Below, one piece after another: positions 33,315 through 46,836 of a stretch of DNA of 64,000 nt. Both the position numbers and the translations under genes were made by a program. A model generated the notes under the pieces. It was not told the DNA's origin and made no database searches. It was given only the letters and a program-made list of their open reading frames with translations. Source of the stretch: Franconibacter helveticus LMG 23732. GTDB lineage: Bacteria; Pseudomonadota; Gammaproteobacteria; Enterobacterales; Enterobacteriaceae. The stretch is from contig NZ_AWFX01000038.1 in assembly GCF_000463115.2 (NCBI RefSeq), forward strand, positions 137,971 to 201,970, in the 5' to 3' direction. Numbering within the stretch: the stretch's first letter is position 1; each line of letters starts with the position of its first letter.

Positions 33315-34175
33315 ATGAGTCAGTTAACGGAACATCTCGACGAAAAAGCGACGGCTGACGCACAGACACAAACAGAGGGAAAAGTAACGGCGCGGGATCT
33401 GCGCAGCATCTTCTGGCGCTCCTTTACTCTTCAGGGCTCCTGGAACTACGAGCGCCAGCAGCACATGGGCTGCGCTTTTATCATGAGTCCGGCGCTGCGC
33501 CGAATATATAACACGCGTGAAGCGCTAAGCCGGGCGCTCCAGCGCCACCTGGTGCTGTTCAACACCACGCCCCACCTGTCGACGTTTATCTTCGGGTTGG
33601 CTATCGCCATGGAAGAGGAGAACCGCCGCAATCCGGAATTTAATGAGGAGTCGATCAACGCCGTTAAAACCAGCCTGATGGGGCCGTTGGCGGGCATTGG
33701 CGACTCTATCTTCTGGGGTTCGCTTAAAGTTATCGCCGCCGGGATGGGCATTTATTTCGCCCAACAAGGCAGCGTGCTCGGGCCTGTCGTGGCGCTGCTG
33801 GTTTATAACCTGCCGCATCTCTTCTGCCGCTGGTACGGGCTAAAGCTCGGTTACCGCGCCGGCACCACCTGGCTGATGCGCATCTATCAGAGCGGGCTAA
33901 TGGACCGGGTGACTTACATCGCCTCGATTGTAGGGCTGATGGTGGTCGGCGCCATGACCGCCACCATGATTGATATTCACACGCCGCTGAGCTTCACCAC
34001 CGGCAACACCACCGTCAAAGTGCAGGATTTTCTCGACAAAATTCTGCCTTCGCTGCTGCCGCTGCTCTTCACGCTGGGGATGTACAAGCTCATCCGCAAA
34101 GGCGTCAGCATTAACTGGGTTCTGTTGGGCACCGTGGCGTTTGGCTTGCTGGCCAGCGCGCTGGGCATTCTTTAA
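33315..34175 (+). CDS. gfrD: PTS mannose-family EIID component (GfrD-like)
   Basis: A 286-residue EIID(Man) protein. The N-terminal cytoplasmic part with RSFTLQGSWNYERQQHMG and NTTPHLSTFIFGLAIAMEE is the EIID signature, and hydrophobic C-terminal segments follow. It acts with EIIC in transport and may help set substrate choice. Confidence 0.92.
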   Translation: MSQLTEHLDEKATADAQTQTEGKVTARDLRSIFWRSFTLQGSWNYERQQHMGCAFIMSPALRRIYNTREALSRALQRHLVLFNTTPHLSTFIFGLAIAMEEENRRNPEFNEESINAVKTSLMGPLAGIGDSIFWGSLKVIAAGMGIYFAQQGSVLGPVVALLVYNLPHLFCRWYGLKLGYRAGTTWLMRIYQSGLMDRVTYIASIVGLMVVGAMTATMIDIHTPLSFTTGNTTVKVQDFLDKILPSLLPLLFTLGMYKLIRKGVSINWVLLGTVAFGLLASALGIL

Positions 34176-34190
34176 CTGAGGGTTTTTACA

Positions 34191-35252
34191 ATGCAGATGG
34201 AAGATTACATGAACGAGGCGCCGCAACGCCTGCTGGCGATGCTGGACCAACGCCGTGACGATTTAACGCAGGCCGCAAGCGCCCTTTCAGAGCAAGGGGT
34301 AACGCGGATAATCCTTACCGGCTCCGGCACCTCCTACCATGGCGCGCTCACCGCGAGACGCTTTATGCAGCAGTGGTGTCACGTGCCGGTAGACGTCAGT
34401 TATCCTTTTTTACTCGACAGCGCCACGCTGGCGCGCGGCGGCAAGGCTTTGTTGATCGGCATCTCCCAGGGCGGCGGCAGCCTCTCTACGCTTGAAGCAA
34501 TGAGGCGCGCCCGGGAAGCGGGCCATGTGACGGCATCGATGGCGGGCGTGGAGAATGCGACTATCGATCGCGTGGCGGATCATGTGTTGACCGTACCCTG
34601 CGGCGAAGAAAAAGCGGGCGCGAAAACCAAAGGCTACCTCTGCACGCTGCTGAATCTGATGCTGCTGGCGCTCAGCGTGGCCGGGCAGCGCAACGCGATT
34701 ACTCAGTCGCAGCTGGAGGAAGTAAAAGCGCGCATGGCAAAGACGTTCCGCCATCTGCCTGCGGTGATTGACGCCTCCGCCGCCTGGGCGCAAGGCCCGG
34801 CGCGCCCGCTCGCCGAAAGCCAGGATCTGCGCCTGGTGGCGCCGCCGGAACTTTACGGCACAGCGCAGGAAGGGGCGTTGAAGTTGCTGGAGACGCTGCG
34901 CTGCCCGGTTTCCGGCTACGAATTCGAGGAGTTTATCCACGGCATATATAACGCCTTCAACAGCGGCTCGGCGCTGATTATGCTTGATAATCGCCCTGAC
35001 GAACGCAGCGAAAATCTGGTGGCTATTCTCTCGCAGTGGACAAACCATATTTACCGCATCGGCAGCCAGGTGGAAGAGAACGGCAAAAATATGCGCTTTC
35101 CCTTTATTAACGATAAAGATTTCAGCGTCTTTGAATACATTATTCCGCTGCAAATGTTGTGCGCAAAGCTCGCGCCGGAAAAAGGCATTAACCCGGCCAT
35201 TCCGAAAGATCCGCAATTTCATCAGAAAATGAAAAGCAAACAAGCAGCCTAA
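34191..35252 (+). CDS. gfrE: SIS-domain deglycase (GfrE-like, glucoselysine-6-phosphate)
   Basis: A 353-residue protein with two sugar isomerase (SIS) domains. The first has IILTGSGTSYHGALTARRF and a SQGGGSLSTLEA phosphosugar-binding loop, as in GlmS-type isomerases. In Salmonella, GfrE splits glucoselysine 6-phosphate to glucose 6-phosphate and lysine. The start at 34191 has a TGAGGG site eight bases upstream. The name rests on operon context and length, not on alignment. Confidence 0.8.
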   Translation: MQMEDYMNEAPQRLLAMLDQRRDDLTQAASALSEQGVTRIILTGSGTSYHGALTARRFMQQWCHVPVDVSYPFLLDSATLARGGKALLIGISQGGGSLSTLEAMRRAREAGHVTASMAGVENATIDRVADHVLTVPCGEEKAGAKTKGYLCTLLNLMLLALSVAGQRNAITQSQLEEVKARMAKTFRHLPAVIDASAAWAQGPARPLAESQDLRLVAPPELYGTAQEGALKLLETLRCPVSGYEFEEFIHGIYNAFNSGSALIMLDNRPDERSENLVAILSQWTNHIYRIGSQVEENGKNMRFPFINDKDFSVFEYIIPLQMLCAKLAPEKGINPAIPKDPQFHQKMKSKQAA

Positions 35253-35317
35253 TTAACTCAGCCACTTACTGTTATCCGCCTTGCGCGGAGGACCCTTTAC
35301 GCCTGAAGGAGAAGAAA

Positions 35318-36307
35318 ATGTCACATCCTCATGAGCAGTCACGAAAAATTATCAGCACGCTTTTGCAGAATAAGCCCGCTATTGAACGCGTCTATTTTGT
35401 TGGCTGCGGCGGTTCGTTAACGGGTTTTTACCCGGCGAAATATTTTCTCGATTGCGAAGCGAAAAAACTCGCGGTGGGCTATATCACCAGCAACGAATTT
35501 GTACACGCCACGCCGCAGGCGCTCGGCGAAAATAGCCTGGTGATTCTGGCTTCACAGCAGGGCAATACGCCCGAAACAGTAGAAGCGGCCCGGGTGGCGC
35601 AAGCCAGAGGCGCCGCCACGGTGGGCCTTACCTTTGCGCCGGCTTCGCCGCTTTGCGAGCACAGCGATGCGGTTATCGAATACCGCTGGGCGCGCTACCC
35701 GGAAACCGTCGACCCGGCGCAGCAAAAAGCCGCTTACGGCTTATGGCTGGCGCTGGAACTGCTGCAACAGACGGAAGGCTACGCCCAGTATGAAACCATG
35801 GTTGGCGCTTTTGAGCAGTTCGAAAACGTAGTGCGCGATGGGCAGCGCAAAGTGCAGGAGGATGCGCAGCGCTTCGCCCAGACTTACAAAGATGACAAGG
35901 TGATTTACATGATGGGCAGCGGACCGTCGTTCGGCGCCGCGCACCAGCAGTCTATTTGCATTCTGCTGGAGATGCAGTGGATTAACTCCGCCAGCGTGCA
36001 TAGCGGCGAATATTTCCACGGCCCGTTTGAAATTACCGAAGAGGGCACGCCGTTTGTATTGCTGCAAAGCGAAGGCCGCACCCGCGCGCTGGATGAGCGC
36101 GCCATTCGTTTTATTCGTCAGTATGGCGGCAAGCTGCAAGTGATTGACGCCAGAGAACAGGGCATCAATGCTCTGCCGGAAGCGGTGCGCGAATATTTCT
36201 GCGGTCTGTTCCACACTGCGCTGCTGGACGTTTATAACCTGGCGCTTTCACAGGCGCGTCATCATCCGCTGACCACGCGTCGCTATATGTGGAAAGTGGA
36301 ATACTAA
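35318..36307 (+). CDS. gfrF: SIS-domain deglycase (GfrF/FrlB-like, fructoselysine-6-phosphate)
   Basis: A 329-residue double-SIS protein. YFVGCGGSLTGFYPAKYF and SQQGNTPETVEA form the first phosphosugar site. HSGEYFHGPFEI resembles the FrlB block ending in EFRHGPLEI, and the C-terminus RRYMWKVEY echoes that of FrlB (RRYYGGLVEY in memory). FrlB and GfrF split fructoselysine 6-phosphate to glucose 6-phosphate and lysine. Last gene of the operon, with an AAGGAG site at its start. Confidence 0.85.
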   Translation: MSHPHEQSRKIISTLLQNKPAIERVYFVGCGGSLTGFYPAKYFLDCEAKKLAVGYITSNEFVHATPQALGENSLVILASQQGNTPETVEAARVAQARGAATVGLTFAPASPLCEHSDAVIEYRWARYPETVDPAQQKAAYGLWLALELLQQTEGYAQYETMVGAFEQFENVVRDGQRKVQEDAQRFAQTYKDDKVIYMMGSGPSFGAAHQQSICILLEMQWINSASVHSGEYFHGPFEITEEGTPFVLLQSEGRTRALDERAIRFIRQYGGKLQVIDAREQGINALPEAVREYFCGLFHTALLDVYNLALSQARHHPLTTRRYMWKVEY

Positions 36308-36313
36308 CCCTCA

Positions 36314-36338
36314 CGGGGCGGCCTGCTCGCCCCGCTTT
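36314..36338. terminator. Hairpin between gfrF and the convergent activator gene
   Basis: CGGGGCG (36314-36320) pairs with CGCCCCG (36328-36334) around a seven-base loop. The following CTTTC is a weak U tail, so the assignment as terminator is moderate. Confidence 0.6.
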
Positions 36339-39061
36339 CACTGGCTGAACTCCGCCACCCGCAACTCAAAGATATCGTGGATATACCCTATCTCCGCCAC
36401 CGGCAGAGAAATGTTATAGAGCGACTTAAAGCGCTGGAAAGAGCGGTTCACCATAGCGATAAAATCGCCGTGCCGTTCGCTAAAGCGTTCAAGATTGCGG
36501 TAATGGGTTATCTCATTGCGCATAACAAGGCGCTCGATCATACAGCTAAGGTGCACATAAAGGCCGATGATCAGGTTATTGGAGAAGGTGAAGCCCAGCG
36601 TCTGCTGCCATTCGGCAATAATCTCTTCGATATACCCCAGCGTTTTGCTGGCGTTAAGGATAGTCAGAGAATTAACCACATTATGCAGTGAAAACTCTCG
36701 CACCATATTCTGGTTAATGGCGTTTATCTGTTTCTCCGTTAAATACCCGCTCAGCAGCTGCGTTAAATTAGCGTGTCCCTGCTCGCCGAGCAGCTCTTCG
36801 ATGCCCATATAAGGCACCCCGTTTACCTGCGGATCCAGCGTGCCGATGATGGCGATAACGTCATACTGGGTAAAAAGCGCGTTCGGCTGGTGTTTCAGGC
36901 GGGTAAATTCACAGGCGATGATGTTGATGTTGAAATCGGCCAACAGGCTTTTTTCCATCAGATTCTTAAACTTAAACGCCGTGCCAATGCCGGTAACGCA
37001 GGTGACCAGCAACGCCTTCTCTTTTTTATGGCGCGGGTAATGAATATCCCAGCTTGAGCGGTTGAGCGGCACAATCTCTTCCGCTATCGACTCAATGCTT
37101 TTAGATAACGCGATCTCGCTGGCGATATTCAGCGCAAGACGCGTTGTGACGTTATCAACCACCACCAGCGGCCCGTGGATAGCTTCGAGCAGCGTGTCGG
37201 CGATTTCGCGGCTATAGCCCATATCGATAAGGATCATCACCCCGGCGCTGGTGTCGGTATGTTGCAGGTAGTCAAGAATGGCGCGGCTTACGTCGCTGAA
37301 AGCGACATCTACCGGCATGTCCATCGCATGATAAATTTTCTCGCCGATAAGCCGGTTTGCCACGCTGGCGATGCTGCTGGCGGTGGAATAGCCATGCGCC
37401 ACAATCACCGCTTTTATTTTGCTGCTGACAGTGGCGTCAATGGCATTGCTGACGATAGCGGTAATGGCAGCCCGGTCCAGCGTGGTAATAAGCAGATCGT
37501 ATTTCGCTACGATGACTTCGATAAGTTTTTGCGCCACCCTGTGCGCCAGCCCCGCTTCCTGACTCAGCCAGTTAGCCATAATCTGCCGGGAGCTTTCATC
37601 GGGTTCGCGCAGCGTCAACGGCAGGCTGGTGAGGTAACGGCCGGTGAGAAAAGCAAATTCGCCGCTTAGCGCCAGATCGTAGTTGGCGGCGATAAGCTTG
37701 CCGGCATCCTCAATAAAGCGCAGCCGCTTTTCCTGCTGCGCCATTTCGCTCTCTTTGTTCATCAGCGCATCAAGATACTGGGTAACGTTCTGATAAACGA
37801 GTTTGCCAAAGGCGCGCGAACTGATGTTTTCGCGCGACAGTTCAAGGCAAAGGCCGCAGACATTACGGGTTAGCCTCTCATACTCCTGTTGCCTGCCCGC
37901 AAGTACCGGCGCGCCCTGACTGTCGCGAAGAATAATCACCTTTTCCTGACTGAGCAGCGGCAGCAGCGGACGGCCCGGCAAAAGCTTATCCGGAATATGT
38001 CCGGCTTTGACCTCCAGGATCGCCTCCCGGCGCTGTCCGAACGCCCAGGCATTAGCGCAGACGTTTTTGATCAGGTTCTCAAGGCCGCCCACGTTGCCTT
38101 CTACCGGCTCCTCCAGCAGCAATTGCATGATTTCGCCGTCTACCGCCAGATCGTGCCCGAGCTGGCGCGCCTGGGTCTGGAAAAAATGCCAGATAAAAGC
38201 CATGCGTTCATACTGACCACGCTCCGCCACTGGCAGAATTTTCACTATCATTGGGATACGGCGAATAAACGTCGCCAGGAAGTGTTTATCCGGTTCCTCC
38301 GTGGTGGCGAAAATAAGCCGCACGCAGGCTCGCCGTTCCTGGCTGCTCTCGCCAAGCCGCCGCCAGGTGCCGTTATCCATAAAGTGGAACAACTTTTCCT
38401 GGCCTTCCGGCGTTAACCTGTGCACCTCATCAATAAACAGCACGCCGCCGTCGCTCGCCTCGATCAACCCTTCAACGTTTCTGTCGGCGCCGGTAAAAGC
38501 CCCTTTAACATGACCAAAAAGCTTGGAGGTGAGCAGTTCCGGGTTGTTAGCGTATTCCGCGCAGTTAAACACCTGGAAGGGCGCATCCGGGGCGAGGATG
38601 TGTTGTTCAATAGCGTAACGCCAGAGACGGCCGGCCAGGAAGCTTTTGCCGGTGCCCGTAGGTCCTTTCAGCAATACCGGCAGGCCGCTGCCCGGGTAGC
38701 TGATAGCCGCCTTGCATTGACGGATAGCCTCCTGCAAGCTGCCCTGCGCGCCAATCAGCGTCTCAAGGCTGTCCTGTCGGTCTTCCAGCAATCCGGCAAG
38801 AGAAGCATATTCCATCTGACGCACTGCCAGGCCGTGTCGTTCCCGCAACTGATTAACCGGCAGAAAAAGCACCGGGCGACTGTTTATTTTTATGACCCGC
38901 TGCTCGCGGTGCAGGTTATTCAGATGATGGCTGACAATGTTTCGCTTCTGACGAAAGTGGCTGGCAATCTGCATAGCGCTAAAATCGCTGGTATCCGCCG
39001 CTGTTAATTGTCGCTGGCCGCACGCCTTTTCAAGCCATTGAAATATCAAATCCTTATTCAT
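36338..39061 (-). CDS. gfrR: Sigma-54-dependent PRD transcriptional activator (LevR/GfrR type)
   Basis: 907 residues from ATG 39061 (MNKDLIFQ). It starts with a winged helix-turn-helix near residues 20-50 (ASHFRQKRNIVSHHL), then an AAA+ domain with Walker A GPTGTGKS and the sigma-54 contact loop GAFTGADRN. After that come PTS-type regulatory parts: a PRD, an EIIA(Man)-like part with a VAHGYSTASS-type histidine site, an EIIB-like part (TCVTGIGTAFK) and a second PRD. Such proteins read PTS phosphorylation and activate mannose-family PTS operons at -24/-12 promoters, one of which is at 31601. It is convergent to the operon it most likely controls. Confidence 0.9.
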   Translation of the reverse strand: MNKDLIFQWLEKACGQRQLTAADTSDFSAMQIASHFRQKRNIVSHHLNNLHREQRVIKINSRPVLFLPVNQLRERHGLAVRQMEYASLAGLLEDRQDSLETLIGAQGSLQEAIRQCKAAISYPGSGLPVLLKGPTGTGKSFLAGRLWRYAIEQHILAPDAPFQVFNCAEYANNPELLTSKLFGHVKGAFTGADRNVEGLIEASDGGVLFIDEVHRLTPEGQEKLFHFMDNGTWRRLGESSQERRACVRLIFATTEEPDKHFLATFIRRIPMIVKILPVAERGQYERMAFIWHFFQTQARQLGHDLAVDGEIMQLLLEEPVEGNVGGLENLIKNVCANAWAFGQRREAILEVKAGHIPDKLLPGRPLLPLLSQEKVIILRDSQGAPVLAGRQQEYERLTRNVCGLCLELSRENISSRAFGKLVYQNVTQYLDALMNKESEMAQQEKRLRFIEDAGKLIAANYDLALSGEFAFLTGRYLTSLPLTLREPDESSRQIMANWLSQEAGLAHRVAQKLIEVIVAKYDLLITTLDRAAITAIVSNAIDATVSSKIKAVIVAHGYSTASSIASVANRLIGEKIYHAMDMPVDVAFSDVSRAILDYLQHTDTSAGVMILIDMGYSREIADTLLEAIHGPLVVVDNVTTRLALNIASEIALSKSIESIAEEIVPLNRSSWDIHYPRHKKEKALLVTCVTGIGTAFKFKNLMEKSLLADFNINIIACEFTRLKHQPNALFTQYDVIAIIGTLDPQVNGVPYMGIEELLGEQGHANLTQLLSGYLTEKQINAINQNMVREFSLHNVVNSLTILNASKTLGYIEEIIAEWQQTLGFTFSNNLIIGLYVHLSCMIERLVMRNEITHYRNLERFSERHGDFIAMVNRSFQRFKSLYNISLPVAEIGYIHDIFELRVAEFSQ

Positions 39062-39210
39062 GGATCGGGCAACTCCGTTCACTAACAGGGTTTTCTAACA
39101 TAGCCACATTAGTGAATGAAAAATAGCCTGCGCTGGGCGAAAACGGGCGATCGGTCAAAGGAAAACGGGCCGCGTTATCTGAGCGGCGGCATTTTGGGGC
39201 TGTCAGCATA
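39062..39210. other. Upstream region of the activator gene
   Basis: About 150 bp containing the expected promoter of the LevR-type activator and ending at the phoU terminator. No operator recognised. Confidence 0.4.
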
Positions 39211-39211
39211 G

Positions 39212-39244
39212 AAAAAACGCCGCTGACCTGACGGGCCAGCGGCG
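39212..39244 (-). terminator. phoU terminator
   Basis: CGCCGCTG (39218-39225) pairs with CAGCGGCG (39237-39244). An A run at 39212-39217 gives the U tail on the minus-strand transcript. Confidence 0.85.
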
Positions 39245-39289
39245 CTTATTTACTAAAGCCTGCGCGTAATTAACGGGCAGGGGGCGTGA

Positions 39290-40015
39290 TTACTCTTTTG
39301 GATCTTTACCCGCCAGTAGTTTATCCAGCTCGTCGCCGCCAACGTGGCGGAAATCCTGGCCTTTAACGAAATAGAAGATGTATTCGCAGATGTTCTGGCA
39401 GCGGTCGCCGATACGCTCGATAGAACGCGCGCAGAACAGCGCGGTAAGCACGCTTGGGATGGTGCGGGAATCTTCCATCATGTAGGTCATCAGCTGACGA
39501 ACAATGCCTTCGTATTCCTGATCCACTTTTTTGTCTTCACGGTAGATGCGTACCGCTTCGTCGAGATCCATGCGCGCAAAGGCATCCAGCACATCGTGCA
39601 GCATTTGCACCGTGTGACGGCCAAGCGACTCCAGGCTTACCAGCAGCGACTGATGCTGTTGAGAAAATTTCTCCAGCGCGGTGCGGCAAATTTTATCCGC
39701 TACGTCGCCGATGCGCTCCAGCTCAGCGATAGTTTTGATAATCGCCATGACCAGGCGCAGGTCGCTCGCCGTCGGCTGGCGCTTGGCGATGATGCGCACA
39801 CAGGCTTCATCAATCGCCACTTCCATCATATTAACTTTCTGATCGCCTTCGATAACCCGTTTGGCCAGCTCGCTGTCCTGGTTGTGCATGGCGGTAATCG
39901 CGTCGGAGAGCTGCTGTTCTACCAGCCCTCCCATGGTCAGCACCTGAGTACGTACGTACTCCAGCTCCGCGTTAAACTGACCAGAAATGTGTTTATTAAG
40001 ATTAAGGTTGTCCAT
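39290..40015 (-). CDS. phoU: Phosphate signalling complex protein PhoU
   Basis: 241 residues, two repeated three-helix bundles with the metal-binding E(D)xxxD patterns typical of PhoU (for example [12 protein letters not shown] and [14 protein letters not shown]). It links the PstSCAB transporter to the PhoR kinase and keeps the Pho regulon off when phosphate is plentiful. Last gene of the pst operon; length as in E. coli. Confidence 0.97.
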   Translation of the reverse strand: MDNLNLNKHISGQFNAELEYVRTQVLTMGGLVEQQLSDAITAMHNQDSELAKRVIEGDQKVNMMEVAIDEACVRIIAKRQPTASDLRLVMAIIKTIAELERIGDVADKICRTALEKFSQQHQSLLVSLESLGRHTVQMLHDVLDAFARMDLDEAVRIYREDKKVDQEYEGIVRQLMTYMMEDSRTIPSVLTALFCARSIERIGDRCQNICEYIFYFVKGQDFRHVGGDELDKLLAGKDPKE

Positions 40016-40073
40016 TTAGCACTCCGCATGCCCGACAGATTCAAAAGCGGCTCACCTGAAATATCAGGGCATA

Positions 40074-42750
<2,677 letters not shown>

Positions 42751-42773
42751 TCACTCTTTCAGTTGAGCCCAGA

Positions 42774-42795
42774 AAGCCGGCAATTTTACCGGCTT
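42774..42795 (-). terminator. pstS-pstC intercistronic hairpin
   Basis: AAGCCGG (42774-42780) pairs with CCGGCTT (42789-42795) with an eight-base loop in the 69-bp gap. There is no proper T run on the minus strand, so it is more likely a stability or partial-termination element favouring pstS mRNA. Confidence 0.6.
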
Positions 42796-42816
42796 CCGGG
42801 ACAAAGGTAATGCTAA

Positions 42817-43899
<1,083 letters not shown>

Positions 43900-43927
43900 C
43901 TACGCTCTGCAAAATAGGACAATTGGG

Positions 43928-43966
43928 TGACAGTTAAATGTACGAATTATGACAGTTTTATGACAG
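43928..43966 (-). promoter_or_regulatory. Tandem Pho boxes upstream of pstS
   Basis: On the minus strand CTGTCATAAAA, CTGTCATAATT, CGTACATTTAA and CTGTCA follow one another with an exact 11-base period (CTGTCA units at 43966-43961, 43955-43950 and 43933-43928). This is the PhoB binding pattern. Phosphate limitation would switch the operon on. Confidence 0.9.
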
Positions 43967-44127
43967 CGCGGAATTTACGCATTTACTTTAAGTAATAACC
44001 ATAAAAATCAATCAATTAAAGTAATTTATGACAAAGAAATGAAGCGTAAATTTTATTTTTATGACAGGGTAAACATAGCGCAGGATGGCTGTTTTTCATC
44101 CTGATTGGTCATTTTTCTACGCCAGCG

Positions 44128-44742
44128 TTAACGCCTTTTCTGAGGGATTGCAGGCGGCTTGCTGCGCTTTTTGACAGAGCGTCGCTGAAGCTGTCGCATC
44201 AGCGTCTGACGCATTTTTAGTCGCAAACACCAGCGCACCAGGATACTCATCTCCCGGCTGTTTATCACCTTCCAGGCAAGCCACACCAGTAACGCGCCGG
44301 CGCACCAGCACAGTATGGAAATGCGCGAGAGCGGCAGAAAGCCAAGACCATAAATCAGCGTCGCCAGGCTGAGCGCCAGGTGAAAAAACCAGCTGTAAAG
44401 CAAAGCAACCAGCCCGACGCGCCTTCCTTTTTCAATAAGAAAAGTGGGGATCATTAAAACGAGCAGCCAGGCGAAGCCAGCTATGACGAAGATCGCTGAA
44501 AAAGTTGGGCGTAATGCCGCTACGTTCGCGATGGCGCTGAAAAACAAAGCATACGTGCTGGCGACCAGCACATGAAAGAAAGAGGCGACGCCGAAATAGC
44601 GGGATTTGGGCTCCTCGCTGCACTGCGCCATTTTCTCCTTCAGCTGATGCAGCCTGCGGCGAGCGATATCGTCCTCGACGCTGGCGCTGAAGGCCAGAAG
44701 CGCATAAAAGCGCGAGCCGGAAATCCATTTAAGCAAAAACAT
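44128..44742 (-). CDS. Unassigned four-helix membrane protein
   Basis: 204 residues. Four hydrophobic segments (about 52-76, 82-103, 110-132 and 138-160) lie between a charged N-terminal region and a very basic C-terminal tail (RLKMRQTLMRQLQRRSVKKR). The N-terminus MFLLKWISGSRFYALLAF may be amphipathic. I do not recognise the family. It lies between glmS and pstS, where E. coli has no gene. The ribosome binding site is weak, but the even length and membrane pattern support a real gene. Confidence 0.75.
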   Translation of the reverse strand: MFLLKWISGSRFYALLAFSASVEDDIARRRLHQLKEKMAQCSEEPKSRYFGVASFFHVLVASTYALFFSAIANVAALRPTFSAIFVIAGFAWLLVLMIPTFLIEKGRRVGLVALLYSWFFHLALSLATLIYGLGFLPLSRISILCWCAGALLVWLAWKVINSREMSILVRWCLRLKMRQTLMRQLQRRSVKKRSKPPAIPQKRR

Positions 44743-44770
44743 GAAAGCGTATTTTCCAGGGGGTAGCCAA

Positions 44771-44802
44771 AAAAGAAGAGGTTGCCAGACGGCAACCTCT
44801 TC
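44771..44802 (-). terminator. glmS terminator
   Basis: GAAGAGGTTGCC (44775-44786), loop AGAC, GGCAACCTCTTC (44791-44802). The A run at 44769-44774 gives the U tail after glmS. Confidence 0.92.
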
Positions 44803-44825
44803 AGGATAACACGCGTTAAGGAGGC

Positions 44826-46655
44826 TTATTCCACCGTTACGGATTTCGCCAGGTTACGCGGCTGGTCCACGTCGGTGCCTTTGATAAGCGCGACGTGATA
44901 AGCCAGCAGTTGCAGCGGCACGGTGTAGAAAATCGGGGCAATCACCTCTTCCACATGCGGCATCGGAATGATGTGCATGTTTTCGCTGCTGGTGAAACCA
45001 GCGTCCTGGTCGGCGAAGACATACAGCTGGCCGCCACGGGCGCGTACTTCTTCGATGTTGGACTTGAGTTTTTCCAGCAGTTCGTTGTTAGGCGCCACCA
45101 CGATAACCGGCATATCGGCATCGATAAGCGCCAGCGGGCCATGTTTCAGCTCGCCTGCGGCATAAGCTTCCGCATGAATGTAGGAGATCTCTTTGAGCTT
45201 CAGCGCCCCTTCCAGCGCGATAGGGTATTGATCGCCGCGACCCAGGAACAGGGCGTGGTGTTTCTCAGAGAACCCTTCGGCAAGCTGTTCGATGCGTTTA
45301 TCCTGAGCCAGCATCTGTTCGATGCGGTTAGGCAGCGCCTGGAGGCCATGAACAATATCCTGCTCGATAGAGGCGCTCAGCCCTTTCAGACGGCTCAGTT
45401 TCGCCACCAGCATCAGCAGTACGGTTAACTGGGTGGTAAAAGCTTTGGTTGAGGCAACGCCGATTTCGGTGCCCGCTTTGGTCATCATCGCCAGATCGGA
45501 CTCACGCACCAGAGAGGAGCCTGGCACGTTACAGATGGCGAGCGAACCAAGATAACCCAGCTCTTTTGACAGACGCAGCGCTGCCAGCGTATCCGCCGTT
45601 TCGCCGGATTGCGAAAGGGTGATCATCAGGCTGTTGCGGCGAACCGCAGACTTCCGGTAGCGGAATTCAGACGCGATTTCGACATCACACGGCACGCCAG
45701 CCAGCGATTCAAACCAGTAACGGGAAACCATACCGGAGTTGTAAGAGGTGCCGCAGGCGACAATCTGAATATGCTCAACCTGAGAGAGCAGATTGTTCGC
45801 GTCAGGACCCAGCTCGCTGAGATCCACTTCGCCATGATTGATGCGCCCGGTCAGGGTGCTCTTAATGGCGTTCGGCTGCTCATAAATCTCTTTCTGCATA
45901 TAGTGACGATAAACGCCTTTATCGCCCGCATCGTATTGCAGGTTAGATTCAATTTCTTCGCGGGTGACCTGATCGCCCGATTTCTCGAACACGGTTACAG
46001 TACGGCGCGTTACTTCGGCAATGTCGCCCTCTTCCAGGAAGATGAAGCGACGCGTTACCGGCAGCAGCGCCAGCTGGTCGGAAGCAATAAAGTTTTCGCC
46101 CATGCCAAGACCAATGACCAGCGGGCTGCCGGAGCGGGCAGCCAGCAGCACGCTCGGGTCGCGGCTGTCCATGATAACGGTGCCGTAAGCGCCGCGCAGT
46201 TGAGGGATAGCGCGCAGTACGGCTTCACGCAGCGTACCGCCTTTCTCCAGCTCCCAGTGCACCAGGTGAGCGATAACTTCGGTGTCTGTCTCGGAGATAA
46301 ATTCGTAGCCGCGGGATTTTAATTCTTCGCGCAGCGGTTCATGGTTTTCGATAATGCCGTTATGCACGACCACGATGTGGCCGGAAACATGCGGGTGCGC
46401 ATTGCCTTCAGAAGGCTCGCCATGCGTTGCCCAGCGGGTGTGAGCAATACCGGTGCCGCCACGCAGCGGCTGTTCTTCCGCCGCCTGAGCCAGCATCTGG
46501 ACTTTGCCAAGGCGACGCAGGCGAGTCATATGCCCTTCGCTGTCAACCACCGCCAGACCCGCAGAGTCATAACCGCGGTATTCCAGACGACGTAAGCCTT
46601 CGAGCAAGATTTCAGCAATATCACGTTGCGCGACTGCGCCAACAATTCCACACAT
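44826..46655 (-). CDS. glmS: Glutamine-fructose-6-phosphate aminotransferase GlmS
   Basis: 609 residues. The N-terminal glutaminase starts MCGIVGAV with Cys2 as nucleophile after Met removal. Two SIS domains follow ([16 protein letters not shown]), and the C-terminus is AKSVTVE. It makes glucosamine 6-phosphate, the first step to UDP-GlcNAc. It follows glmU after 181 bp. In E. coli glmS synthesis is tuned by the small RNA GlmZ after RNase E processing of glmUS. Length as in E. coli. Confidence 0.98.
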   Translation of the reverse strand: MCGIVGAVAQRDIAEILLEGLRRLEYRGYDSAGLAVVDSEGHMTRLRRLGKVQMLAQAAEEQPLRGGTGIAHTRWATHGEPSEGNAHPHVSGHIVVVHNGIIENHEPLREELKSRGYEFISETDTEVIAHLVHWELEKGGTLREAVLRAIPQLRGAYGTVIMDSRDPSVLLAARSGSPLVIGLGMGENFIASDQLALLPVTRRFIFLEEGDIAEVTRRTVTVFEKSGDQVTREEIESNLQYDAGDKGVYRHYMQKEIYEQPNAIKSTLTGRINHGEVDLSELGPDANNLLSQVEHIQIVACGTSYNSGMVSRYWFESLAGVPCDVEIASEFRYRKSAVRRNSLMITLSQSGETADTLAALRLSKELGYLGSLAICNVPGSSLVRESDLAMMTKAGTEIGVASTKAFTTQLTVLLMLVAKLSRLKGLSASIEQDIVHGLQALPNRIEQMLAQDKRIEQLAEGFSEKHHALFLGRGDQYPIALEGALKLKEISYIHAEAYAAGELKHGPLALIDADMPVIVVAPNNELLEKLKSNIEEVRARGGQLYVFADQDAGFTSSENMHIIPMPHVEEVIAPIFYTVPLQLLAYHVALIKGTDVDQPRNLAKSVTVE

Positions 46656-46836
46656 AGTTTATGGTTCCTGATTATGGCTTTTCGCCATACGTTGTCGACG
46701 ACCTGTTATGCCCTTTTTGGGCGCCCCGAGCCTTGTAGAGAGTGGGGTTATTATTATTTATCCCTTAAGGGATGCGGGCGGGGGCGATTTATTATGTGCC
46801 CCTCTGCCCAAACCGCTTCCCGAAGGACGCGGAGAA

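Noticed and set aside
46656-46836. Search for a GlmZ-type pairing site or terminator between glmU and glmS
   Set aside because: The spacing fits the E. coli layout, but I could not identify a pairing sequence or hairpin by eye.
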